Positions 36,398 to 46,100 of a stretch of DNA of 64,000 bases are shown piece after piece. The stretch's first letter is position 1; each line of letters starts with the position of its first letter. Both the position numbers and the translations under genes were made by a program. Source of the stretch: Phycisphaerae bacterium (GTDB lineage Bacteria; Planctomycetota; Phycisphaerae; Phycisphaerales; UBA1924); assembly GCA_030432255.1 (NCBI GenBank), contig JAUIHS010000021.1:24722-88721 (forward strand), in the 5' to 3' direction. The notes beneath the pieces were generated by a model. That model was not told the DNA's origin, made no database searches, and saw only the letters and a program-made list of their open reading frames with translations.

Positions 36398-36845
36398 GGT
36401 GCCGTCCTCGAGATCAGATTGGGTTGTGTTTGGTTCGATTTCGGGATCCGTCGGGTCAAGTTGGGACGTTCCTCGGAACCGCGCTGCCTTGACAGACGAA
36501 TCGACTGGAGTATCGTACTCCAAGCACGTGCTGGCTTTACTGCGAATCTCAACCCGACTGAACCGTTGTTTGATTTGCACTCATCTGATTATGACCCATT
36601 TGCCATGGGTTCGGTCCACAGCGTGAGTTCTCAGTAACGCCGACAACCTGACTGCTTCACCGGTACGGCGATTGCCCCTGGTGTCAAGCAACCCCCGAAG
36701 GCTCTCGGTAATGAGTCCTCGGTTCGTACGCGGTCGGTTTTGGCCGCGTCAGGTATCAGTCCGACTTGTTTGGCGTACACCGTGTCGCAAACAGCCCGGG
36801 AAACGGGTCCGTCACGGTGGCTCAGAAATGAATTGGAGAACACAC
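36398..36845. other. Divergent control region with a structured leader
   Basis: 448 bases without a gene, less GC-rich than its surroundings. Near the 3' end CACCGTG (36778-36784) and CACGGTG (36813-36819) pair around an inner CCCG-GGAAA-CGGG hairpin, just ahead of the prepilin ribosome site GGAGA. This could be a structured 5' leader, but no riboswitch family was recognised. Confidence 0.35.
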
Positions 36846-37829
36846 ATGACTCGCAGCAAGAGAACGCAGGGCTTCACGCTCATCGAACTGCTCGTGGTGA
36901 TCGCGATCATCGCTCTGCTCATCGGTATCCTTCTGCCCGCCCTCGGTAAGGCTCGCCGCAACGCGGCACAGCTCAAGTGCGGCACGCAGGTTCGCGGCAT
37001 CGTCCAGGCCTGCTCCGCCTTCTCGCAGGACAACAAGGGCCTCTTCCCGATTCCGGAAGTGCTGGACGCCGCCAACCGCACGGAGGCCAACGGCCAGAAC
37101 AAGGATCGCACGGGTAACGTGCTTTCCGTGATGATCTTCAACCAAAGCATCACCCCGGAGCTCTGCGTCAGCCCCTCCGAGGTCGGCCAGGTCGTCGTCC
37201 ACCCCGATTACGACACGCAGCTTCCCGACTGTGCTGAAATGGCCAACCAGGCCCTCTGGGACCCGAGCTTCAAGGGTTGCGAAAGCGACACCACGCCCAG
37301 CTGCGCGGGCATCGACCAGAACAACGGTCACAACAGCTACGCACACATGGCCTTCTGGGGCGGCCGTCGCGCCAACTGGCGGGACAACTTCAGCTCCTCC
37401 CAGCCTCTCTGGTCCAACCGCGGCCCCGTCTACGCTGACATGGCCACCCCGGACATCATGGCTTCCGAGAACTTCTGGGAACTGCTCCAGGGCAGCGATC
37501 GTGGCGACAACTCCGAGTGCCTCCTGATCCACGGTCCGGAGAACACCTGGAACGGCAACGTGGGCTACGGTGACGGCCGCGTCGCCTTCAGCACTGTGGC
37601 CGACCCGGAAGAGGTCACCTTCACCGATCGCTCGACCTCCGAGCCGATCTCCGTCCGCGACAACATCTTCGTCGACGAGACCAACGAAGGGAACGGCGCC
37701 TCGGTTGCCGTCCGCAAGAACGCCTACCTCCGCATCTGGCGCGAAGGTGTTCCGCAGTCCCAGGCCTCCTCGATCACCGAAACGCACCTGCAGCCCGGGC
37801 AGTACTGCTGGGTTGACGGCGTCAACTGA
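36846..37829 (+). CDS. Prepilin-like pseudopilin (type II secretion/DUF1559-like) A
   Basis: 327 residues. The N-terminus MTRSKRTQGFTLIELLVVIA is a class III prepilin leader: a basic start, a Gly-Phe cleavage site, then Glu at +5 and a hydrophobic helix running to ALGKARR. The body has conserved features of the planctomycete prepilin-like family, including NSYAHMAFWGGRRANWRD and, near the C-terminus, a Gly-Asp-Gly (NVGYGDGRVAF). After cleavage by a prepilin peptidase it would be anchored in the inner membrane or form a pseudopilus. It is followed 56 bases later by a paralogue. Confidence 0.88.
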   Translation: MTRSKRTQGFTLIELLVVIAIIALLIGILLPALGKARRNAAQLKCGTQVRGIVQACSAFSQDNKGLFPIPEVLDAANRTEANGQNKDRTGNVLSVMIFNQSITPELCVSPSEVGQVVVHPDYDTQLPDCAEMANQALWDPSFKGCESDTTPSCAGIDQNNGHNSYAHMAFWGGRRANWRDNFSSSQPLWSNRGPVYADMATPDIMASENFWELLQGSDRGDNSECLLIHGPENTWNGNVGYGDGRVAFSTVADPEEVTFTDRSTSEPISVRDNIFVDETNEGNGASVAVRKNAYLRIWREGVPQSQASSITETHLQPGQYCWVDGVN

Positions 37830-37885
37830 ACCACGTGACAACGGGTGCGGTCCGCACGCCGGGCCGCTCTCATCGGAGTAACACT

Positions 37886-38887
37886 ATGAGCACATCCAGG
37901 AAACGCGGATTCACACTCGTTGAACTGCTCGTGGTCATCTCGATCATCGCGCTGCTGGTGGGAATCCTTCTGCCCGCGCTGGGTAAAGCCCGCGCGACGG
38001 CGCGCCAGATGAAGTGCTCCACGCATGTCCGTGGTATCCACCAGGGACTTGTGGCTTGGAGCGATGACTACAACGAGCGCTTCCCGACGCCCTCTCTCAT
38101 CGATGCCGCCAACCAGACGGAAGATGGGACGATGGTCAACAAGAACAGAACCGGCAATATCCTGTCGGCCATGATCTTCAACCGCGTCATCAATACCGAC
38201 ATCTGTGTCAGCCCTGCTGAAGTCGACCCCAACATCCAGGTGATGCCTGAGGGTCGTCCCAATCAGAACCTCTTCCCCGGCTACGAATACGCCAGCCCGA
38301 GCGAGACGGTGAATCCCGATGCCGCACTCTACGACCCGCAGTTCATGGGGTCACCCTTCAGCGGCGAACGGGGCGTTCACCAGCCTCTCGGCAACGGCTT
38401 CGACTTCGGCAACAACAGCTACGCGCATGCCCCCGTGCCCACGCGTGGCGAGCGGTACCAGAAGTGGTCCGTCGCCGGAACCACGGCCACCGACGCCATC
38501 GTCGGGAACCGCGGCCCGGTCTACGAGGGTGGCAACTTCACCTGTAACCCCATGCCTGCCGCCGACTGGCCGCTGGCTTCGGGTGCGACCGGTGAAGAGT
38601 CACTCAACCTCGAGATCCACGGTGGCAAGACCAGCTGGGAAGGCAACGTCGTCTATGGCGACGGCCATGTGAAGTTCGAGAAGAACGCCGAGCCCAAGGA
38701 GCTGATCGTTCGCTGCTTCGGTGAGAAGCGGAAGGACAACCTCTTCGTCGATGACGAGACCGGTCCTGTCGGCAACCACAGCAACGCCTATCTCCGCATC
38801 TGGTACGACGGCATCCCGGCGGATACCGACATGACCGCAGCTCATGTCAACCCCACGGGTTCCTTCATCTGGGTCGACGGCCGCTGA
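37886..38887 (+). CDS. Prepilin-like pseudopilin B
   Basis: 333 residues, tandem paralogue of the previous gene. Leader MSTSRKRGFTLVELLVVISI, helix to LGKARATARQMKC, and the same body motifs: NNSYAHAPVPTRGERYQKW and NVVYGDGHVKF near the C-terminus, followed by SNAYLRIWYDGIP as in protein A. ATG at 37886 follows CGGAGTAA. Many such proteins in this phylum may be surface or secretion components; pairs of similar length in tandem suggest that they work together. A strong terminator follows. Confidence 0.88.
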   Translation: MSTSRKRGFTLVELLVVISIIALLVGILLPALGKARATARQMKCSTHVRGIHQGLVAWSDDYNERFPTPSLIDAANQTEDGTMVNKNRTGNILSAMIFNRVINTDICVSPAEVDPNIQVMPEGRPNQNLFPGYEYASPSETVNPDAALYDPQFMGSPFSGERGVHQPLGNGFDFGNNSYAHAPVPTRGERYQKWSVAGTTATDAIVGNRGPVYEGGNFTCNPMPAADWPLASGATGEESLNLEIHGGKTSWEGNVVYGDGHVKFEKNAEPKELIVRCFGEKRKDNLFVDDETGPVGNHSNAYLRIWYDGIPADTDMTAAHVNPTGSFIWVDGR

Positions 38888-38913
38888 GCTGTTCCCAGAC
38901 ATCTGATTGCTCA

Positions 38914-38946
38914 AGGGCCGCCGGTTTTCCGGCGGCCCTTTTCTTT
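38914..38946 (+). terminator. Rho-independent terminator after the prepilin pair
   Basis: AGGGCCGCCGG (38914-38924) pairs perfectly with CCGGCGGCCCT (38929-38939) around TTTT, followed by TTTCTTT. Confidence 0.92.
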
Positions 38947-38969
38947 CACCTCCAGGCCCACACGCTTCC

Positions 38970-39827
38970 ATGTCACTCGAGTCACTCATTCAGGATGCGC
39001 TCGGCGCCGATGTCCTTCGCGTCACACCACTCGCCGGCGGATGCATCGCTGAAGTCCACCGCGCTGCGCTCGCCGACGAACGCACGGTTGTGCTCAAGGT
39101 GGATCGCTCCGAACGCCCGCGCCTCGACCTCGAAGGACGCATGCTCGCCGATCTCAGCACGCTCACATCGCTCCCCGTGCCAGCCGTCCTCTTCAGCGAA
39201 CCGCACCTCCTCATCATGGAAGATGTTCCGTCGACCGGCAGCATCAATGCCGACGGCGAGAGACACGCCGCGGACCTGCTCGCTCACCTCCACGACATCC
39301 GTCCGACAGGGAAACAGCACTTCGGCTACGACTACGACACGCTCATTGGTCCGCTCGATCAGCCCAACCCGTGGACCGCATCCTGGATCGACTTCTTCCG
39401 CGAACAGCGACTCCTCGCCATGGCGCACGCAGCCGCCGAGGCCGGCAGACTCCCCGTATCAACGCACCGCCGACTCAAATCGCTGGCCAACCGCCTCGAT
39501 GACCTGCTCCTCGAACCGGAGCACCCCTCCTTCATCCACGGCGATGTCTGGTCAGCCAATGTCCTTGCGGGGCGCGGCCGCATCAATGCCTTCATCGACC
39601 CCGCCATCTGCTACGCGCATCCCGAGATCGAACTCGCTTTCATCACACTCTTCAAGACCTTCGGCAGCACCTTCTTCGATCGGTACCAGCAACGCAGGCC
39701 GATCGCGTCCGGCTTCTTCGAAACGCGACGAGATGTGTACAACCTCTACCCGCTCCTGGTTCACACCGCCCTGTTCGGAGGCGGCTATGCCGCTCAGGTC
39801 GACCACATCGCGCGGCGGTTTGTGTGA
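38970..39827 (+). CDS. Fructosamine kinase family protein
   Basis: 285 residues of the aminoglycoside-phosphotransferase-like kinase fold. It phosphorylates sugar residues on glycated amines and so starts deglycation of proteins. Visible: LAGGCIAEVHRAAL nucleotide loop, VVLKVD lysine, LIMEDV, FIHGDVWSANVLAG (catalytic Asp) and INAFIDPAICYAHPEIELAF (metal-binding Asp with the family's YxHxExxLA). The ATG at 38970 is chosen by homology. The length is normal. No partner gene is adjacent; it converges with the alanine racemase gene. Confidence 0.88.
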   Translation: MSLESLIQDALGADVLRVTPLAGGCIAEVHRAALADERTVVLKVDRSERPRLDLEGRMLADLSTLTSLPVPAVLFSEPHLLIMEDVPSTGSINADGERHAADLLAHLHDIRPTGKQHFGYDYDTLIGPLDQPNPWTASWIDFFREQRLLAMAHAAAEAGRLPVSTHRRLKSLANRLDDLLLEPEHPSFIHGDVWSANVLAGRGRINAFIDPAICYAHPEIELAFITLFKTFGSTFFDRYQQRRPIASGFFETRRDVYNLYPLLVHTALFGGGYAAQVDHIARRFV

Positions 39828-39885
39828 ATCAATGAGATGCAGTGGGGGGCGGCGCGCCTCCGGCGTCATGCAGCAGCCCGAACGT

Positions 39886-41142
39886 TCACCCTCGCCGCGC
39901 ACCGCGGCCGTCCGACGTCAGTGCGAACGTCCGGTCCGTGCTCTCGCGCGCTTCCTCCAACGCGATGTACCGCCGCGGCAGCCTGGCGCTCAGGCCGCAC
40001 ATCAACTCGTACGTCGACGTACCGGCTTGATGTGCCAGCGTGGTCAGGAAGTTCGGTGCCGTGCGGTCTGTGCCGATCAATTCAACTTCCGCGCCGACCC
40101 GAACCGCCTCTCTCGGCAGGTCCGTGATGTCCACGGTCAACTGGTCCATGCTGATCCGACCCACAACTGGCGCCCACGCACGTTCGCCGTCCTGCAGCGT
40201 GAAGCCGACGGCCGCTCCTGACTCGGACAGGGCAAGCGGATATCCGTCCGCGTAGCCCACGGGGATCAACGCCAGCCGTGTCGGACGCTCTGCCTTCCAC
40301 ACGCCGCCATATCCAACCGTGGAGCCCTCGTCGACCATCTTCACCTGCATCACCGTGCTGACCAGCCGGACGGCTGGAGCGAACTGCTCGGCTTCAGCGG
40401 CGAAAGTGAACTCGCGCGCATCGGCATACTCCTCCAGACCGTAGCCGTACAAGCCAAGACCGATCCGCACCATGCCGCGAGCAAGGTCGGGCGAACGGAG
40501 CGTTCCCGGTGTATTCGCCTCGTGGATCAGGCAGTCCTCGGGAATCAGTGGCTCCATGCGCTGGAGCCAGGCCTCGAAGAGGTCGTGCTGTCGGCGCGTG
40601 GCATCGGCATCGCAGTCAGCAGAGGCGAGGTGGGTGTAGACGCCGGCCAGCCGGAGCCGGTTGTGCTCCGTGACGCGGATCGCAATCTGCTCGGCCTGGG
40701 CCGGATTGGTCCCGCCGCGGCACATCCCGGTATCCACCTCGATGTGGACCGGGACGGTGATGCCGAGCCCCTGGGTCATGTCGATGAGTGTGTGGAGGTT
40801 GTCGAGGTCGTGGATTGAAAAGTGGATTCTGCCCCGCGATGCGGCCCTGTAGAGGGCGTCGTTGCGGGCGAGACGTCTGACGGGCATGAGGAGCAGGATC
40901 GGCGTCGTGACGGCCGCCTCGACCAGCTCACGGGCCTGCTCGGGGGTGTTCACGGCGAGGAGGTCGACATCCAGGATGGCGAGCCGCTTCGCGACGCGAG
41001 CGGCTCCCATGCCGTAGCCGTTGGCCTTCAGGATGGCACAGATCCCGGGGGTCGGGCGATCGGGTTGTGTCAGGATCTGCTTGAGCGTACGGAAGTTCCG
41101 CTCCACGGCAGTGAGATCAACATCAACGGCGGTCGTATGCAC
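39886..41142 (-). CDS. alr: Alanine racemase
   Basis: 418-residue PLP enzyme giving D-alanine for peptidoglycan. The PLP-lysine motif reads ILKANGYGMGAARVA, close to the usual KANAYGHG but with Gly and Met changed. Other features: THLASADCDADATRRQHDLF, RMVRIGLGLYG-like MVRIGLGLYGYG, the second catalytic Tyr region VGYGGVW, and VVGRISMDQLTVDI. GTG at 41142 is the start, set by GGCGAAGG six or so bases upstream. About 25 residues at the C-terminus extend beyond the family. Its 269-base upstream gap also carries the helicase promoter and a CCGCACG/CGTGCGG hairpin at 41341-41367. Confidence 0.92.
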   Translation of the reverse strand: MHTTAVDVDLTAVERNFRTLKQILTQPDRPTPGICAILKANGYGMGAARVAKRLAILDVDLLAVNTPEQARELVEAAVTTPILLLMPVRRLARNDALYRAASRGRIHFSIHDLDNLHTLIDMTQGLGITVPVHIEVDTGMCRGGTNPAQAEQIAIRVTEHNRLRLAGVYTHLASADCDADATRRQHDLFEAWLQRMEPLIPEDCLIHEANTPGTLRSPDLARGMVRIGLGLYGYGLEEYADAREFTFAAEAEQFAPAVRLVSTVMQVKMVDEGSTVGYGGVWKAERPTRLALIPVGYADGYPLALSESGAAVGFTLQDGERAWAPVVGRISMDQLTVDITDLPREAVRVGAEVELIGTDRTAPNFLTTLAHQAGTSTYELMCGLSARLPRRYIALEEARESTDRTFALTSDGRGARRG

Positions 41143-41411
41143 GAGAGTCCTTCGCCTGGTCCTGATGTCTCGCGGGCAGGCGGCGCCGGCCCATCCGGTG
41201 ACTTGTATCGACGGGGAATCAATCCTACGATCACAAGATAAGAAGTGACCGCGATGTCGAACATTCGCCCTGTTCGTCGCCATGATAGGCAGTCGCGCGT
41301 CGGTATGCTCCGGGGGATCGGAAGAACAACATCGGCAAATCCGCACGTGACACCGTTACCCGTGCGGAAGGGGGCCGAATTCGGATCAACCTGACGGATC
41401 AAGGTGATTGG

Positions 41412-43064
41412 GTGACAGAGGACAAAAGTGAACGGGATGCCCAGGCCGAGAGCCCCGCGGACGAATCCCCCGATATCGAAACACCCGCCGAATCAGGCGA
41501 TGCCGGTGAAACCCCGAAGAAGAAGCGCCGACGCCGGGGAAGACGCGGCGGCGCCAAGCGGCGGAAGTCCGGCACCGATGAGAAGGTGAAGGACGAAGCA
41601 CAGGCCGACACTGAGACAGACTCAGCATCTGAGGATGACACGGCGCCTGATGCCGACGCGGACGAGAGCAGCCAGCAGGCTGACACGGATGCGGCAAACG
41701 CCCCGGCGGCGGAAAAGTCTGATTGGGACGAACTCTTCGAGGATCGCACCTTCAACGATCTCGGTCTGCGCAACAGCGTGGTCAAGGGTGTCGAGGCGCT
41801 CGGCTTCAAGCACCCCACCCGCATCCAGGCGATGCTCATTCCGCCTGTCATCGAGGGCAAGGACGTGCTCGGCCAGGCCCGCACCGGTTCTGGCAAGACG
41901 GCCGCCTTCGGGTTGCCGCTCTTCCATTGTGCGCAGCGCGCCATCCCGTTCCAGTCCATCATCCTGGCGCCGACGCGCGAGCTGGCGATCCAGATCGCCT
42001 CGGAGATGGAGACATTCGGCAAGTTCACGCCCATCAAGGTGTGCGCCGTCTACGGCGGCCAGCGCATCTCGGCGCAGGTCAAACGCCTGGAGAAGGGCCC
42101 GGAAATCATCGTTGCGACACCCGGTCGTCTCATGGACCTCCAGCAGCGACGATTGCTCCACTTCGACAATGTCCGCTTCGCGGTGCTCGACGAGGTCGAT
42201 CGGATGCTCGATATCGGCTTCCGTGATGAAATCCGCAAGATCCTCAGTCGCATGAAGAGCGATCACCAGACCGTCTTCGTGTCGGCGACGATCAGTGACG
42301 ACATCGAGGCGCTCGCCCGACGCTTCATGAAGGACCCCGAGAAGCTGGTCGCAACCACTGGCTCCCTTACGGTCAACCTCGTTGATCAGTACTACATCAC
42401 CGCCGAGAAATGGGACAAGAAGCGACTCCTCGTCCATGTCCTCACTCACGAAGAGCCGGACCTCACCGTGGTCTTCTGCCGCATGAAGCGGACCGTCGAC
42501 GAACTGACGAAGTACCTCAACCAGAAGAACATCGAGGCGCACGCCATCCACGGCGACATGTACCAGGGCCAGCGCAACAACGTCATGCGCAAACTGCGCT
42601 CCGGACAACTCAGCGTGCTCGTCGCGTCCGATCTCGCGGCACGAGGCCTCGATATCGAGAACATCAGCCACGTCGTCAACTACGACCTCCCCGAGGATCC
42701 GGAGGTCTACATCCATCGCATCGGACGCACCGCGCGGGCCGGTCGCGGCGGCGTGGCGTGGTCACTCGTCACGCCAGAGGAAGGCAAGCTCCTGACGCAG
42801 ATCGAGAAACTGGCCAACATTCATATCCCCGCGAAGACCTACGACGACTTCGAGCCGGGCAGAGTCCCGAGTTCCGTCGCCCAGGAGCGCACCCGGGAAG
42901 AGGCCAGGCTTGAGCAACTGAAGTCCGGCAATCGCTACTCGGGTCCTGAACTGCCTGAAGAGAAGACTGAGGTCAGCGACTCACGATTCCCCGGTGGCAA
43001 GGTTCCGACGAAGATGCCACCGAAGCGCATCGGCGGACGGGTCCGCACCACGCGGAAACCGTAG
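41412..43064 (+). CDS. ATP-dependent RNA helicase, DEAD-box family with DEVD motif II
   Basis: 550 residues. A charged N-terminal tail (about 1-105) with a Lys/Arg core KKKRRRRGRRGGAKRRK is followed by the helicase core. In order: Q motif (TRIQAMLIPP), motif I ARTGSGKT, Ia PTRELA, motif II LDEVDRM at residues 260-263, motif III SAT, and the C-terminal lobe with LAARGLDI and HRIGRTARAG. DEVD replaces DEAD, conserving both acidic ends. The C-terminal tail is basic. It unwinds RNA in ribosome assembly or mRNA decay. GTG start at 41412 follows AAGGTG. Confidence 0.93.
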   Translation: MTEDKSERDAQAESPADESPDIETPAESGDAGETPKKKRRRRGRRGGAKRRKSGTDEKVKDEAQADTETDSASEDDTAPDADADESSQQADTDAANAPAAEKSDWDELFEDRTFNDLGLRNSVVKGVEALGFKHPTRIQAMLIPPVIEGKDVLGQARTGSGKTAAFGLPLFHCAQRAIPFQSIILAPTRELAIQIASEMETFGKFTPIKVCAVYGGQRISAQVKRLEKGPEIIVATPGRLMDLQQRRLLHFDNVRFAVLDEVDRMLDIGFRDEIRKILSRMKSDHQTVFVSATISDDIEALARRFMKDPEKLVATTGSLTVNLVDQYYITAEKWDKKRLLVHVLTHEEPDLTVVFCRMKRTVDELTKYLNQKNIEAHAIHGDMYQGQRNNVMRKLRSGQLSVLVASDLAARGLDIENISHVVNYDLPEDPEVYIHRIGRTARAGRGGVAWSLVTPEEGKLLTQIEKLANIHIPAKTYDDFEPGRVPSSVAQERTREEARLEQLKSGNRYSGPELPEEKTEVSDSRFPGGKVPTKMPPKRIGGRVRTTRKP

Positions 43065-43141
43065 AAAAAGGCATTACGGCACTCAGGCATTTTGGCACTC
43101 GAGTTCCTCACAACGAACTCAATGCCAAGTGCTGCAAGTGT
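43065..43141. repeat. Short tandem repeat and hairpin between convergent genes
   Basis: Four near-tandem 8-base units GGCATTAC, GGCACTCA, GGCATTTT and GGCACTCG are followed by an inverse arm (GAACTCAATGCC). It resembles the unit content of repeat copy 1 and probably serves as a bidirectional terminator for the helicase and the AsmA-like gene. Confidence 0.45.
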
Positions 43142-46100
43142 CTAATCCTTCTTCTTGTTCTTCCCCTTCTTCTTGTCCTCGTCGTCGTTGCCGAAGAGGT
43201 CATTGAGGCCGTTGCGCAGCAACCCGTCGAGTACATTGCCGACGCTGTTCTGGATGAGCAGGTCGAGGGCGAGTTCGGTCGAGGGCTGCCGGATGTCGCC
43301 GCGAACGCGGATCGGGACGTTGACGAAGCTGCGCCCCGGTGCGAGATTCCCGACCGCATCCTTCAGTTCATCGTCGAGTGACTCGATGGGCGTGAGCAGG
43401 ACCAGGTCCGCCTGACGAGTCGTCAGGTCAATGCCACCGTTCAGACTCACGTTGACCTCGCCAAGTCCGATGCGCGGTGCATTGATCGTTGCGACGCCCC
43501 GGCTGAAACTGATCGAAACCGGGTCCACCCGCCCGCCAAGAGCACCCTGTCGGCGCCCCTTGGTCAGATCGAGGAGGGGGCCAAGCCAGTCCGCTGCGAT
43601 GAACTGCATCGTTCCCGCATCCAGCGTCACGTTTCCCTGGAGTTGGCGAAGATCGCCGTTGAGCGGGACAACGAGGTCATTCGTTGACAGGAGCACGGGT
43701 CGGTTGTCCGCTGTCTTCTCGAAGCGCTGCAGGAGCGGGAGGAAGGACTGGAGCAATCGCCGACTCAACTCGGGCGTGATCGTGGACACGGTCGCCTTCG
43801 ATGGTCGGTCAATGACGAATGCACCCGCCGATATCCTGCCGACCACGTCCAGCGCCGCTCGCTCGGTACTCAGCGTCGCCGTCATCACGTTCTTCTCATC
43901 GGTGACGACACGCACGGCAGTCTGTGGACCCAGTGACTCGATGAGCATCCCCTCAGCATGCACCAGCGCATCCACCAGCGCCGTCTCGACGCGGCCCTCC
44001 GCCTGGACCTGCATCTCGACATGGTCAAGCGTCAGGCTGCCGGAGGAATCATGCAGGCGGCGAAGCGATCCCTGCGCCGTCAACTCCGGTGCGGTGGCGA
44101 GCAGTTCAGGCTCATCGGTTGCCGGCGGGCCTGGCAGCGGTTCATCGATCCACAGTCGGAAACCGTATGCGCCGGTTTCGTTCAGGGTTGCCGCTTCCAC
44201 GTTGAGGCGCTCGATGGGATACGCGGTACCCCGATGCACGAGGTCGAGCGCCGGGAATTCGAGCGACCCCTTGATCCGGAAGCGGTCACCGGCGAAGCGC
44301 TCGCCGTCGCGCGGGAGGGCCAGTTCAACGACACGACCGACCACGCGCGCTGTGTCGCCAACGCTCAATTCAGACCCCGGCCTGGCAGCGAACTTCTGGA
44401 ACCACTCCGGCGTCATGCGCCACGTCCAGCCGAACCCGGGCGTCGTGATGCGATCGGGATGGACGCTGATCACGCCGCTGCCCTGGAAGAGTTCCGACTC
44501 CGCACCCGCTGTGACATCAAACCAGTCCGCCCGCGAGTCCTGCCCAACCACGGCGGTGGCTCGCATCGTCGATCCCAGCGTGAGTTGCAGGAGGTCATCC
44601 TTGCCGAGCCAGTGTCCCAGCGCATCGAGGTCGGCATCGCTCACCTGGAACTCGCCACGCTTGAGTTGAGGGTACAGGCCCGACAACACATCGGCGTACA
44701 TCAGCTCACGGCCCGTCGCTGGATCAAACACATTCCCCTCGAAGCCGACTTCGTTGCCCCTCCGGTCATTCGGACCCACCGAGAGCGTCAACGCACCCGG
44801 ACGCAGGCCGACGGATCGAGGCAGGTCAGAGCCTTCACCCACCGGGAGGTCATGCACGACCACGTCGTCATGCAGCACGACACGTGCGTAGACGTTGCGG
44901 AACGACTTCGGCTTTGGCTTCAGCGATGCATCGATGTCCAGGCGCATCGGCTGAATCGTCACACTGCACGCCGCGGGGCCAGCCAGCCGGGGACGAGGCT
45001 GCATGTCCGGCGCGAAGCGAGCCAGGGCCGCATCCATCGCCGCCGGCGGCAGTCGGCAGTCGACCGTGCTGACTCCCGTTGTGATCGTCGAGCCGATGAT
45101 GTCGACGGAGGACTCCGCCGTGAACCCGCTTGCGCCCGAAGCCACGAGCGTGGCCAGCGCCTCCTGCTCCGGGTCGGCGTTGATGTGAAGGTCGATGCGA
45201 TCTCCGGTGACCGGCGCGACAATCTCTCGGAAAGAGCCGGCCAGCGACACCGGGAGATCCGTCACCTTCACCGAACCCTCGAGCACCGCGGTGTCCGGAT
45301 CAATGTCGTCGCCCGCGTACCAGTTCGTCAGCACCATCGAACCGTCAACACCGAATGCGCCGTCCGCTGCTGCAGTCACCACGATCGCATCGCCGCTCCG
45401 GTCCACGGTCCGAGCCGCCTGCACCTTGACGTTTGTCAGCCGGTGCCGTTCACCGGATTCGCCGTCTTCAAGTTCGACCGCAGCACTGGTCAGACCGATG
45501 CCACCCCGGATGTCCACCGACCCCCAGGGTCGAGGCTGATCATCCGGAGCGACAAGGATGTCGGCGCCCGTGATCTGAATCCCGGAGGCATCCACGACTC
45601 GGATTGCGCCCAGTTCAGGCACGAGGTGAAGCGGCGCAGCGCTCAACCTCCCTGACAGATAAGGGATGCGAACGCCGCCCGCATCCACCGGTTCGATGCC
45701 CAGCGAGACAGTGGCCGATTCACTCTCCGCCACGACGCCGTACGGAGAATTCTCCATGCCGACCATCACGCTGAGTCGCAGGGCATCGCCGAAGACGTCT
45801 GATGCCACACCGGCCGCCGAGGCATTGACCATCCGGGCCGCCGCGGTCGGTACTGACTCGATCGCCGCCTTGATCTGGAGCGGTGGCTCGACGGATTGTG
45901 AGAAGGAGCACGTCAGGGTGAGCGGTGTCGGGGGGTTGTCGTCAAACTGCATGCGAAGGCTGCCCTTGGCCGCGAGCGTCGCCGCGGTGGCATCGGCACT
46001 CAACGCGATCCGCCCCGGTTCCGATCGCACTTGCAGAACGTCGTCTCCTCGGACGACGCTCATCGCTGCCGCGCCGACTGCGACCGCGCCATCGACCTCG

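Noticed and set aside
36400..36845. Cyclic-di-GMP or other riboswitch before the prepilin gene
   Set aside because: The conserved GEMM core bases are not present; only a simple nested hairpin is seen.
43958..45655. A 565-codon plus-strand open frame inside the AsmA-like gene
   Set aside because: No homology or ribosome site; the minus-strand gene has a membrane anchor and consistent architecture.
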